A DNA stretch of 64,000 nt from Microbacterium endophyticum (lineage in GTDB: Bacteria; Actinomycetota; Actinomycetes; Actinomycetales; Microbacteriaceae), in the NCBI RefSeq assembly GCF_011047135.1, contig NZ_CP049255.1:1736001-1800000 (forward strand). Direction: 5' to 3'. Both the position numbers and the translations under genes were made by a program. Below, one piece after another: positions 8,216 through 15,809 of this stretch. How positions within the stretch are numbered: the first letter of the stretch is position 1; every line of letters begins with the position of its first letter. The notes under the pieces were generated by a model, which had not been told where the DNA came from, made no database searches, and saw nothing but the letters and a program-made list of their open reading frames with translations.

Positions 8216-9643
8216 TTATCTCAGCCCGAACAGCTCAAGCGGGTGGGTAAGACGCCACAGCGGGGTTGGACCTTCGATGTCGTCAGCGAGTTCCACGTTC
8301 ACGACAGCCGAATTGAGAGGCCCCGTCACTGTGACAGTGCCGACTTCGTCGCCCGCGTCGCGGTTGTCGGCGAGGTCGAGGCTCGTAGCCGTCTCAGCAG
8401 TGCCGCCGTTCCACAGCACCACCGTCGCATCAGCGTCGGTGAGGAGGTCGACACTCTCGCCCCACACCGTGTCGACGTGACCCGCAACGGTGCCAGCGGT
8501 GATCGACGGAGCGGGCTGCAGTTCACTCTCGAGTTGATCAAACAGTCCGCGCGTGACCGCGCTGCGGGTGTCGCTGTCGGGCTGATCGAGGGTCGCGGCA
8601 TACAACCGAACCGTGATGTCGTCGACGGTGATCTCTTTTGCCGCCAGCAGGTTGTAGCCCTCAAGGGTTCCCGTCTTCAGCCCGATGACGCCGGGGTCTG
8701 CCAGAAGCTCGTTGGTATTTGTGACGAGTCCGGCGCCGGGCAGGTCCACCGAAACTGTGCGCACGATTTCGGCGATCACCGGGTCGGCGAGAGCACGAGT
8801 CGCCAAGGGGATTAGGGCTCCCGGGCTTGCGGTATTGCCCGAATCAATACCCGAGGGGCCCACAATCGTGATGCCTGAAATCCCGTGCAGGTCTAGCCAG
8901 GAATTCGCGGCCTTGGCGTATACGGCATCCGTTGGCCAATAGGTTGCGACGAGTCGATCGGCGTAATTGTTGGCCGAGCCGATGAGCATTCCCTGCAGCA
9001 TTTGATACTCGGTGAGTGTGCCGCCGACGGGCACGTCGAGGGCCGATTCACCATTCGCCAGGTACGACCAGTAGGTGCTGGCGTCGTTGGAGGTGAAAGC
9101 GAAATCCGGTCCCTGCTCACCGAGACTCAGTGGTGCCTTGTCGAGTATCAGAAGGGCCGTCACCAGCTTGGTGATACTTGCGATCGACGTTGTGTTGTCG
9201 GTCGACGCCAACGTGCCGTCGATGCCTGAGACCGAGACAGCGGCGGCCCCGGTTTCCGGCCAGGTCGGCGAAGCAACTTCTGCTGAGACCGGCTGCAGAG
9301 TGGTGCTGGTCGCTTGCGGCTCGATGGCGGTCAACGGCCAAAGCAGGGTCGTGCCCGCATACGTCGCGATCAGAGCGAGCACGATGAAGATCGGAAAGAT
9401 GACGCCGGGGCGAAACGGGGATCGTCGAGGCGGGCGCGAAAGGAGCGCTGGTGGCACCGGAGAATAGCCCGGTGGTGCTGCCTCGAGAGTCGCCGGCGGT
9501 CCGGATGCCGCAGCTAGCTGCGACGCTTCGACCCATGTGAGTGCGCGCCGCGGTTTGGGCGCAGCCGAAGCTTCAGTGGCTGAAACTTCTTCTTTTTCAC
9601 GGATCGCTCGTCGCGTCGGCGGAGAATCGTCGGCGTCAGGCAC
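8216..9643 (-). CDS. D-alanyl-D-alanine carboxypeptidase (penicillin-binding protein, S11 family)
   Basis: A 475-residue membrane-anchored peptidoglycan peptidase. It starts with a cytoplasmic proline/alanine-rich tail of about 78 residues and one transmembrane helix (about 80-104). The catalytic domain follows with all three serine-peptidase motifs: SITK at 156-159 (nucleophile and base), SAN at 223-225 and KTG at 323-325. It trims the terminal D-alanine of stem peptides outside the cell. The start is GTG at 9643. The long cytoplasmic tail is unlike classical DacA with a cleavable signal. It is divergent from the TPP riboswitch. Confidence 0.9.
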   Translation of the reverse strand: MPDADDSPPTRRAIREKEEVSATEASAAPKPRRALTWVEASQLAAASGPPATLEAAPPGYSPVPPALLSRPPRRSPFRPGVIFPIFIVLALIATYAGTTLLWPLTAIEPQATSTTLQPVSAEVASPTWPETGAAAVSVSGIDGTLASTDNTTSIASITKLVTALLILDKAPLSLGEQGPDFAFTSNDASTYWSYLANGESALDVPVGGTLTEYQMLQGMLIGSANNYADRLVATYWPTDAVYAKAANSWLDLHGISGITIVGPSGIDSGNTASPGALIPLATRALADPVIAEIVRTVSVDLPGAGLVTNTNELLADPGVIGLKTGTLEGYNLLAAKEITVDDITVRLYAATLDQPDSDTRSAVTRGLFDQLESELQPAPSITAGTVAGHVDTVWGESVDLLTDADATVVLWNGGTAETATSLDLADNRDAGDEVGTVTVTGPLNSAVVNVELADDIEGPTPLWRLTHPLELFGLR

Positions 9644-9670
9644 GAAACCACGTTAGCGCGAGCACATGGT

Positions 9671-9676
9671 TATACT
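9671..9676 (+). promoter_or_regulatory. Probable -10 box of the thiamine transporter operon
   Basis: TATACT 10 nt upstream of the riboswitch aptamer fits a sigma-70-type -10 hexamer and would place the transcript start just before the aptamer. No convincing -35 hexamer is visible. Confidence 0.5.
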
Positions 9677-9686
9677 CGCCTTGAAA

Positions 9687-9777
9687 CCACGGGAGTCCGG
9701 TGTGCCGGGCTGAGAGGAAGCGAAAACGCTTCGACCGTCGAACCTGATCCGGGTCATGCCGGCGCAGGAAGGGAGTA
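9687..9777 (+). ncRNA. TPP (THI-box) riboswitch
   Basis: The conserved aptamer elements are all readable: GGGAGTCC at the 5' side, the core CTGAGAGG near 9710, the variable P3a stem (AAGCG/CGCTT), ACCTGATCCGGGT with CATGCCGGCG near 9742-9764, and a closing GGAAGGGAGT. It ends about 3 nt before the ykoE start codon, so ligand binding most likely hides the ribosome site (GGAAGGGAGT) and blocks translation. This is the usual control of thiamine genes and supports the transporter assignment downstream. Confidence 0.95.
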
Positions 9778-9780
9778 ACG

Positions 9781-10413
9781 ATGCACACGTCCACGTCTTC
9801 ATCCACCTCGAACCGCTTCAGCTGGAGAGTCGTCGATATCGTCGTCGCCAGCGTGATCGGTGTCGCGGCGGGCGTCATCTTCTGGTTGTGGGGCCTCGCC
9901 TGGCCGGCGCTCGACACCGCGCTGGCGTTTACGCCGGGACTCTCGGGTCTGCTTGCCGGTGGTTGGCTCTTTGCCGGTGTTCTTGGCGGCCTCATCATTC
10001 GAAAGCCCGGCGCAGCTTTCTACGCCGAAGTTGTCGCGGCGGTTGTTTCTATGGCACTCGGCACTCAGTGGGCTTTTCTGACGCTCGTGTGGGGCGTCGT
10101 GCAGGGCCTCGCGGCCGAGCTCGGATTCGCACTGTTCCTCTATGCCAACTGGCGGCTGCTCGGAGCACTCACCTCCGGTGCGCTCGCAGGAATTGCCGTC
10201 GCGCTCATGGACACGAGCTTCTCGTCGGTTGCAGCACTCGCGTTCGAAGCGCGCGCCGTGTACTTCGTGTCGGCGGTTGTGTCTGGCATCCTGATCGCCG
10301 GTCTGTTGTCGTGGGTCATCGCCCGGGCGCTCGCCGCAACGGGCGCGCTTGACCGGTTCGCTTCGGGGCGCGAAGCGCGCTCGCGCGAGCCGGAACCAGT
10401 CGACGCGGCGTGA
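9781..10413 (+). CDS. ykoE: ECF transporter substrate-binding membrane protein YkoE (thiamine/HMP uptake)
   Basis: A 210-residue membrane protein with about five to six helices (VVDIVVASVIGVAAGVIFWLW, LLAGGWLFAGVLGGLIIRKPGAAF, AEVVAAVVSMAL and others). GGLIIRKPGAAFYAEVVAA is a YkoE hallmark. It is the S component that captures thiamine or its pyrimidine precursor HMP. It lies directly under the TPP riboswitch, with the energising ATPase and T component following by overlapping starts. Confidence 0.93.
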   Translation: MHTSTSSSTSNRFSWRVVDIVVASVIGVAAGVIFWLWGLAWPALDTALAFTPGLSGLLAGGWLFAGVLGGLIIRKPGAAFYAEVVAAVVSMALGTQWAFLTLVWGVVQGLAAELGFALFLYANWRLLGALTSGALAGIAVALMDTSFSSVAALAFEARAVYFVSAVVSGILIAGLLSWVIARALAATGALDRFASGREARSREPEPVDAA

Positions 10414-11876
10414 GTGGCGCGCGGGTCGTCGCCCGCGGGTGGGGGTGGCGACACGCTGGCCGCCGCCGGTGGGCGGTGCAAGATCTCGATCTCGATCTGG
10501 TTCCCGGGCAGCGCATCCTGCTGCTCGGGGCCAGTGGGGCCGGCAAAAGTACGCTCCTGCGAGGACTTGCCGGCGTACTCGGCGACGCTGAAGACGGTGA
10601 GGCCACAGGTGACCTTCTCGTCGACGGCGAGCAGCCAGCACGAGTGCGGGGACGCGCCGGCCTCGTGCTGCAAGACCCGGATGCTCAGGTCATTCTTGCT
10701 CGTGTGGGCGACGACGTGGCGTTCGCGTGCGAAAACCTCGGTGTGCCAGCGGGCGAGATTTGGCCGCGAGTCGAGGAGTCGCTCGACGCTGTGGGGCTCA
10801 GCGTGCCGCTCGATCACTCGACCTCGCACCTATCCGGCGGGCAAAAACAGCGCCTCGCACTGGCGGGCATTCTCGCGATGCGCCCGGGACTGCTGCTGCT
10901 TGACGAGCCGACGGCGAACCTTGACCCGCCGGGAGCTGTCGCTGTGCGCGATGCGGTGCTGTCGGCCGCAGACCGCACGGGGGCAACTCTCGTTGTCGTT
11001 GAGCATCGAGTCGAGCTGTGGGCTGACGCCGTTGATCGCGTGATCGTGCTCGCCGCGGGCGGCGGCGTGCTCGCCGACGGCAGCCCCGAGGCGGTGTTTC
11101 GTGAGCAAGCGGCGGAGCTGGCCGCGGCCGGCGTGTGGCTGCCCGGTGCGCACGTCGGATTTGAGCGAAAAGGTGGATGCTCGGCGTCATCCGAGGTGCT
11201 GCTTCGCGGAGAGAGCCTCGCGGTGGGGCGACGCGCGTTCGGCGCGCGGTCGGCCGAGGTCGTGGCATCCGGAATTGATCTCAGTGTGACAGCGGGTCGG
11301 GTGCTTGCCATCACCGGCGACAATGGCGCCGGAAAATCGACACTCGCGCTTACTCTCGCGGGGCTGTTGCCCGCGGCATCCGGTCGGGTTCTTGCCGACG
11401 AGCCGCTTCGCGCGGGTCGCGGTGCCGACCCGCTGCGATGGAGTGCGCGTGACTTGCTCACCCGAATCGGCACTGTGTTTCAGAGCCCCGAGCATCAACT
11501 TCTGACGACTCGGGTGCGGGCTGAGCTCGAAGTTGGTCCGCGAGCGCTCGGGCTGGATGCCACCGAAATCACTACCCGGGTAGACGACCTGCTCGACCGG
11601 CTGCGTCTGACCCACCTCGCTGCGGTAAACCCATATACGCTCTCGGGCGGCGAAAAACGAAGGCTCACGGTCGCAGCGACGCTTGCGACCCGACCGCGGA
11701 TGCTGGTGCTCGACGAACCCACGTACGGCCAGGATGCGCGCACGTGGCGAGAGCTCGCGGGGCTCATCGATGACGTCCGTCACGAGGGAACCGCCGTCGT
11801 GATGGTGACGCACGATCGGATGCTCGTCGACGCGATTGCCGACGCCGAATACCCCCTCGTGGGAGCGGCGGCATGA
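10410..11876 (+). CDS. ykoD: ECF transporter duplicated ATPase YkoD
   Basis: A 488-residue protein made of two ABC ATPase domains in tandem. Domain 1: Walker A GASGAGKST at about 40-48, signature LSGGQKQRLALA, Walker B LLLLDEPTANLDP. Domain 2: Walker A GDNGAGKST near residue 305, signature LSGGEKRRLTVA, Walker B MLVLDEPTYGQD. This is the energising subunit of the thiamine/HMP ECF importer. The GTG start overlaps the ykoE stop by 4 nt (GTGA), showing translational coupling. Confidence 0.94.
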   Translation: MSGARVVARGWGWRHAGRRRWAVQDLDLDLVPGQRILLLGASGAGKSTLLRGLAGVLGDAEDGEATGDLLVDGEQPARVRGRAGLVLQDPDAQVILARVGDDVAFACENLGVPAGEIWPRVEESLDAVGLSVPLDHSTSHLSGGQKQRLALAGILAMRPGLLLLDEPTANLDPPGAVAVRDAVLSAADRTGATLVVVEHRVELWADAVDRVIVLAAGGGVLADGSPEAVFREQAAELAAAGVWLPGAHVGFERKGGCSASSEVLLRGESLAVGRRAFGARSAEVVASGIDLSVTAGRVLAITGDNGAGKSTLALTLAGLLPAASGRVLADEPLRAGRGADPLRWSARDLLTRIGTVFQSPEHQLLTTRVRAELEVGPRALGLDATEITTRVDDLLDRLRLTHLAAVNPYTLSGGEKRRLTVAATLATRPRMLVLDEPTYGQDARTWRELAGLIDDVRHEGTAVVMVTHDRMLVDAIADAEYPLVGAAA

Positions 11877-12661
11877 GTCTGCTCGAACTCGATCTGTCGG
11901 CGAGTCCACTTTCGCGGCGAAACCCGATCGCCAAACTTGCCGCCGCCATGGTGATTTCCTTGACGCTGCTGCTGTCGATCGATGCCGTGTCGGCAGGGGT
12001 GAGTCTCGTGGCGACGCTCTTGCTTCTTCCGCTGTGCCGTATACCCGCTCGCGCGCTGTGGCTGAGGACCTGGCCCATTGCGCTCGGTGCGGTGATCGCG
12101 GGTGCCGCGACGGTGCTTTATGGTCGGCCCGACGGTCAGATCTACGTCGAATTCGGCCTGCTGCGCATCAGCGAAGGATCGATCTCGCTGGCGCTGGCGA
12201 TTGTCTTGCGCGTTCTCGCGATTGCTGTGCCGAGCATCGTGCTGTTCATGACAACCGACCCGACCGATCTCGCCGACGCTCTCGCCCAGATACTGAGACT
12301 GCCCGCGCGTTTCGTGCTCGGAGCACTCGCGGGCCTGCGCCTAGTGGGGCTGTTGATCGAGGACTGGCGGGAGCTTTCGCTCTCGCGACGGGCGCGAGGC
12401 GTCGCCGACACCGGCCGCATTCGGAGGTTCATGGGGCAGTCATTTGCCCTGTTTGTCTTGGCCATTCGGCGAGGCACAAAGCTTGCGACAGCAATGGAAG
12501 CTCGCGGCTTCGGCGCCCACGCCCAACGCACCTGGGCGCGGCCGTCGCGCCTCCACCCCGCGGATCTCGGCCTCGTGCTGATCGCTGCCGGTGTGGCTGC
12601 GGCATCCGTTGCTGCGGCGGTCGCCGCGGGCACCTGGAACTTCATCCTCGGCCTCAGCTGA
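11873..12661 (+). CDS. ykoC: ECF transporter transmembrane (T) component YkoC
   Basis: A 262-residue membrane protein of the CbiQ/EcfT family. It has hydrophobic helices after PIAKLAAAMVISLTLLL and the family's cytoplasmic coupling motifs SRRARGV (about residue 175) and AMEARGFGAHAQRT near the C-terminus, in the role of the paired A-R-G motifs that contact the ATPase grooves. It overlaps ykoD by 4 nt (ATGA). With YkoE and YkoD it completes the importer controlled by the TPP riboswitch. Confidence 0.92.
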   Translation: MSLLELDLSASPLSRRNPIAKLAAAMVISLTLLLSIDAVSAGVSLVATLLLLPLCRIPARALWLRTWPIALGAVIAGAATVLYGRPDGQIYVEFGLLRISEGSISLALAIVLRVLAIAVPSIVLFMTTDPTDLADALAQILRLPARFVLGALAGLRLVGLLIEDWRELSLSRRARGVADTGRIRRFMGQSFALFVLAIRRGTKLATAMEARGFGAHAQRTWARPSRLHPADLGLVLIAAGVAAASVAAAVAAGTWNFILGLS

Positions 12662-12961
12662 CGTAGCTCTCTGACCTGCTCGCCCGCCGCCGCCCGCCGC
12701 CGCTACCCTGCTCCCCCTGCACTAACTCAGGCAGAACACGGGGCTGAGTCGTCGCGATGTGCGAAATCTGCTGATTCTGCCTGAGTTAGTGCAGGCAGCG
12801 GGGTTCAGGCGGGGCAGATGCCGCGGCGCGGATGCCGGCACCACACGCGGCGGATGTCTCGAGCGGATGAAGCTCGCGCTCGCGAGTGGGTCCGGGTTCC
12901 GCATAGGCTGAAACCCGATGCCACTTCATTTGCGGAGGGCACGATGTTCGAAGGAGAACTC
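12662..12961. other. 300-bp intergenic region
   Basis: No credible gene was found here. It begins with a doubled 10-mer CGCCCGCCGC (12681-12700), carries a 21-bp inverted repeat (separate entry), and ends with the AAGGAG ribosome site (12951-12956) of the following gene. An in-frame extension of that gene upstream to 12818 has no family resemblance. Confidence 0.6.
12716..12795. repeat. Long intergenic inverted repeat, 21-bp perfect arms
   Basis: Arms 12716-12736 and 12775-12795 are exact reverse complements (core ACTAACTCAGGCAGAA) around a 38-nt loop. It stands just after the ykoEDC operon. There is no T-run, so a classical intrinsic terminator is unlikely, although an RNA hairpin of this strength could end or protect the upstream transcript. 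Confidence 0.85.
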
Positions 12962-13723
12962 GTGAGCGATTCGATTCTCGTCTCGGTGACCGAGGGGCTT
13001 GCTCGTGTGACGTTCAATCGTCCCGACCGGCTGAACGCGATGGACTTCGATATGGGTGCGCGCTGGCGCGATGTTGCTCGAGCCGTCACAACCGATGAGT
13101 CGGTGGGTGCCATCGTGCTCGATGCCGCTGGCCCCGCTTTTTGCGCCGGCGGCGATGTGATCGCAATGTCGACCTCTGGGGCAGCCGGTGATGCCGTGAC
13201 GGATGCCGCGCACGTCATCCACGACGGCATTCGCGCTTTCGTCGAGTCACATATCCCGATGGTCGCTGTCGTTCAGGGTGCCGTTGCGGGCGGCGGACTC
13301 GGCCTGATGCTCTCGGCCGATTACATCGTGGCCGCTGAGAACGCCAGGTTTGTGAGCCGTTACGCCAACATCGGCCTGACTCCCGATCTCGGCGTTTCTA
13401 CGTTGCTGCCGGCGGCGATCGGCGAGCGTCGGGCGCTGCAGTTGCTCCTGCAAGACCGCACGCTCACCGCCGCCGAAGCGCTCGAGTGGGGGCTCATTGC
13501 AGAAGTCGCCCCCGACCCGGCGGCGCGGGCTGAAGAGATCGCCGCGTTCTGGCTGGCTGGTGCGACGGGCGCGTACGGGCAGGCCAAGCGACTCGTCCGC
13601 TCGGGCGCCGGCCGCGACTTCGAGGTAAACCTTTCCGATGAGGCTGCCACGATCGGCGCTGCCTTCGACACCGACCAGGCGAAGGCACGTGTTGCCGCCT
13701 TCGCTAAAGCTTCAGCCCGCTGA
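12962..13723 (+). CDS. Enoyl-CoA hydratase/isomerase family protein lacking hydratase glutamates
   Basis: A 253-residue crotonase-fold protein: TFNRPDRLNAMDFDM, oxyanion hole FCAGGDVIAMS, then GAVAGGGLGLMLSADY and NIGLTPDLGVSTLLPA. Both catalytic glutamates of enoyl-CoA hydratases are absent, being replaced in GGGLGL and YANIGL. The aspartate of GLTPD is kept, as in PaaG-type isomerases. It therefore more likely isomerises or otherwise acts on an acyl-CoA than hydrates it. I prefer GTG 12962 because AAGGAG sits 5 nt upstream and the length then fits the family. The SDR gene follows by 16 nt. Confidence 0.82.
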   Translation: MSDSILVSVTEGLARVTFNRPDRLNAMDFDMGARWRDVARAVTTDESVGAIVLDAAGPAFCAGGDVIAMSTSGAAGDAVTDAAHVIHDGIRAFVESHIPMVAVVQGAVAGGGLGLMLSADYIVAAENARFVSRYANIGLTPDLGVSTLLPAAIGERRALQLLLQDRTLTAAEALEWGLIAEVAPDPAARAEEIAAFWLAGATGAYGQAKRLVRSGAGRDFEVNLSDEAATIGAAFDTDQAKARVAAFAKASAR

Positions 13724-13739
13724 GACGAGAGAAGACGCT

Positions 13740-14579
13740 ATGACCTATGACAAGCCGCTCGCCGGCCACACCATTTTGATGTCGGGCGGCAGCCGCGGCA
13801 TCGGGCTCGCCATTGCGCTGCGGGCCGCCCGCGACGGCGCAAACATTGCGATTCTCGCCAAGACCGATACGCCCCACCCGAAGCTCGAAGGCACCGTGCA
13901 CACTGCTGCGGCGCTCATCGAGGAGGCGGGCGGGCGTGCACTTCCGCTCGTCGGTGACGTGCGGAACGAAGATGACATCACCGAGGCCGTCATGAAGACG
14001 CAGGGCGAATTCGGTCGTATCGACGCCGTGATCAACAATGCGAGCGCGATCGATCTCTCTCGCACCCTCGAGCTCTCGCCGAAAAAGTACGACCTCATGC
14101 AAGACGTCAACGTTCGTGGCACGTTTCTGCTCTCGCGGGCGGCGATTCCGATGTTGAAGGATGCCCCGAACCCCCACATTCTGTCGCTCTCACCGCCGCT
14201 CAACATCACGCCGCGGTGGCTCGGTTCCCACACCGGGTACACGCTTGCGAAATACGGCATGACGATGGCAACGCTCGGGATCGGGGCCGAGTTTGCAGCA
14301 GACGGCATCGCCGCAAACACGCTGTGGCCGCGAACGACAATTGCAACGGCGGCTGTGCAGTTCTCGCTGGGTGGCGACCGCATGATGCAGGCGAGCCGCA
14401 CGCCGGAGATCTATGCCGACGCCGCGTATCAGGTGCTCATCCAGCCCGCGCGTCAGTACACCGGGCAGACACTGATCGTCGAAGATGTGCTGGAGGCATC
14501 CGGGGTTACTGACTTCTCGGGATATGCGGCTGTTCCCGGCACTCCCGACGAGGAGCTGTTCCCCGACATCTTTCTGTGA
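13740..14579 (+). CDS. Short-chain dehydrogenase/reductase, HSDL2-like
   Basis: A 279-residue NAD(P)-dependent oxidoreductase. The nucleotide-binding loop SGGSRGIG lies at about residues 15-22, followed by LVGDVRNEDD, VINNASA and the active-site YTLAK. The segment HILSLSPPLNITPRW before the tyrosine and the unusual ILAKTDTPHPKLEGT after the second strand are typical of the hydroxysteroid-dehydrogenase-like 2 group. Its physiological substrate is unknown, but fatty acyl derivatives are suspected. It probably forms an operon with the preceding CoA isomerase. A short tandem repeat spans its stop codon. Confidence 0.87.
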   Translation: MTYDKPLAGHTILMSGGSRGIGLAIALRAARDGANIAILAKTDTPHPKLEGTVHTAAALIEEAGGRALPLVGDVRNEDDITEAVMKTQGEFGRIDAVINNASAIDLSRTLELSPKKYDLMQDVNVRGTFLLSRAAIPMLKDAPNPHILSLSPPLNITPRWLGSHTGYTLAKYGMTMATLGIGAEFAADGIAANTLWPRTTIATAAVQFSLGGDRMMQASRTPEIYADAAYQVLIQPARQYTGQTLIVEDVLEASGVTDFSGYAAVPGTPDEELFPDIFL

Positions 14580-14627
14580 CGGGCATAGCTTTCTGTGACG
14601 CGCACAGCGAACTGTGAAGCTCGGCGG
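14571..14627. repeat. Tandem 19-bp near-repeat across the SDR stop codon
   Basis: TTTCTGTGACGGGCATAGC (14571-14589) is followed at once by TTTCTGTGACGCGCACAGC (14590-14608) and a weaker third unit beginning GAACTGTGAAGC (14609). The stop codon of the SDR gene lies in the first unit and another TGA in the second. It looks like a small slippage duplication. Confidence 0.7.
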
Positions 14628-14629
14628 CT

Positions 14630-15469
14630 CTAGATGAGTCCGTGTCGTTGGAAGGCATTCCAGACGCCGTCTTCTGCCACGCTCGTTGTCACCTCGTTCG
14701 CGTGCGACTTGACGGTGTCGTCGGCGTTTCCCATCGCAATACCGACACCGCAGATCTGAAGCATCTCGAGGTCGTTGTAGCTGTCACCGATTCCGATCGT
14801 GTCATCGATCGAGCGCCCGAGGTGTGCAACGAGTTCGGCGATAGCTGCCCCTTTGTTGACGCCTGCGAGGCTGATTTCGCCACCGGCTTCGCCGAGATAC
14901 GGGATCGTGCCGGTGATCACGTGGAACCGGTCACCGAGGCCATCGCGCACACGGGCGAACGTGCTCTGATGGGTGCCGAAGAAAGTGGCTTTTGCGACGC
15001 TGCCCGCTGGTGCGGGGCCGCGATACGTCATCCGCTTTCGCAGCCGTTCCACGTCGGCCGACGCGGCGGCATCCGGAGAAATCATGCCTTCGCGAGCGAA
15101 CATCGGCACGATGCGCTCGAGCAGGCCCGCGCTCGGGTAGACGTTGTCGTAGCCCTGCAGGTTGTATGCGATGTCTTCGGCTTCGAAGAATTCAACGAGA
15201 TCTGCGACAGCCTCGTCGGGCATCGTGTGCCGCGCGATCACCTCGCCGTCGTGCTCGATGAAGCCGCCACCGGCCGAAATGACGCCGTCGAATCCGATGT
15301 CGAGCACGGTCGCTGGGATCTCTTTGCTGCCGCGCCCTGTGCAGACGTACACGAGGTGCCCCGCCGCGCGAGCGCCGTGAATCGCAGTAACCACGGAAGG
15401 CCTGAGTCGCTGCGTATGGTCGATGAGGGTGCCGTCGACGTCAAGAAAGACCATGCGGGTGGATGCCAC
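14630..15469 (-). CDS. HAD-superfamily hydrolase, Cof type (sugar-phosphate/nucleotide phosphatase)
   Basis: A 279-residue HAD phosphatase. Motif I is VFLDVDGTLID with nucleophile and acid aspartates. Motif II is YVCTGRG. Motif III lysine precedes the late GIGDSYNDLEMLQICGVGIAMGN (motif IV). The cap domain between motifs II and III is the large C2 type, marking the Cof/YbiV group. GTG 15469 was chosen because GGAG lies 6 nt upstream; a longer frame to 15529 runs into the terminator hairpin. Substrate unknown. Confidence 0.88.
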   Translation of the reverse strand: MASTRMVFLDVDGTLIDHTQRLRPSVVTAIHGARAAGHLVYVCTGRGSKEIPATVLDIGFDGVISAGGGFIEHDGEVIARHTMPDEAVADLVEFFEAEDIAYNLQGYDNVYPSAGLLERIVPMFAREGMISPDAAASADVERLRKRMTYRGPAPAGSVAKATFFGTHQSTFARVRDGLGDRFHVITGTIPYLGEAGGEISLAGVNKGAAIAELVAHLGRSIDDTIGIGDSYNDLEMLQICGVGIAMGNADDTVKSHANEVTTSVAEDGVWNAFQRHGLI

Positions 15470-15486
15470 GGAGAACTCCAAACAGG

Positions 15487-15520
15487 TCGCCTCCGGGTCA
15501 GCGAACTGACCCGGAGGCGA
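15487..15520 (-). terminator. Strong hairpin, probable terminator of a lost upstream gene
   Basis: Perfect 15-bp arms (15487-15501 and 15506-15520) around a CGAA tetraloop, with six nt between it and the stop codon of the glycosidase relic on the minus strand. On that strand it is followed by GACCTGTTT, a weak T-run. It is the most stable small hairpin in the window. Confidence 0.7.
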
Positions 15521-15525
15521 CGAAA

Positions 15526-15645
15526 TCATTGTCGAACGGCGTCAGCGTGTGAGGCTGCCGTGTGCGCATTGACGGTGTCGACGCGCACCCACGGAGTGTA
15601 TCCGAGCAGGTTGACCCCATCCTGGAGAGCGTTGCCGATTGCACG
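15526..15645 (-). pseudogene. Relic of a GH1 (6-phospho-)beta-glucosidase C-terminus
   Basis: The last 39 codons before the stop at 15526 read ...LQDGVNLLGYTPWVRVD.... This matches the conserved C-terminal block of family GH1 beta-glucosidases and 6-phospho-beta-glucosidases, which normally reads DGVDLMGYTPWGCID. Upstream on the same strand the frame soon loses any resemblance to GH1 and no start or catalytic domain is found, so most of the gene is gone. The terminator hairpin that belonged to it is still present right behind the stop. The assignment rests on this short motif only. Confidence 0.55.
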
Positions 15646-15809
15646 TGAACAGTGCAATCGGGCATGACCTCGGTCTATTCCGTTGCCGAAGCGGTGGGTT
15701 ATCCGCTCGTACCCGAGCGGCACCACACCGGGCGGGGTTGGGCCCGCGCACGGCACTTTCGCGGCATACGCGCAGAAAGTCCATATCTGCGCTCGCATAC
15801 TCTGTCCGG

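Noticed and set aside
12818-12961. Longer N-terminus for the CoA isomerase at 12962
   Set aside because: The added residues are arginine-rich and unlike the family; AAGGAG at 12951-12956 fixes the shorter start.
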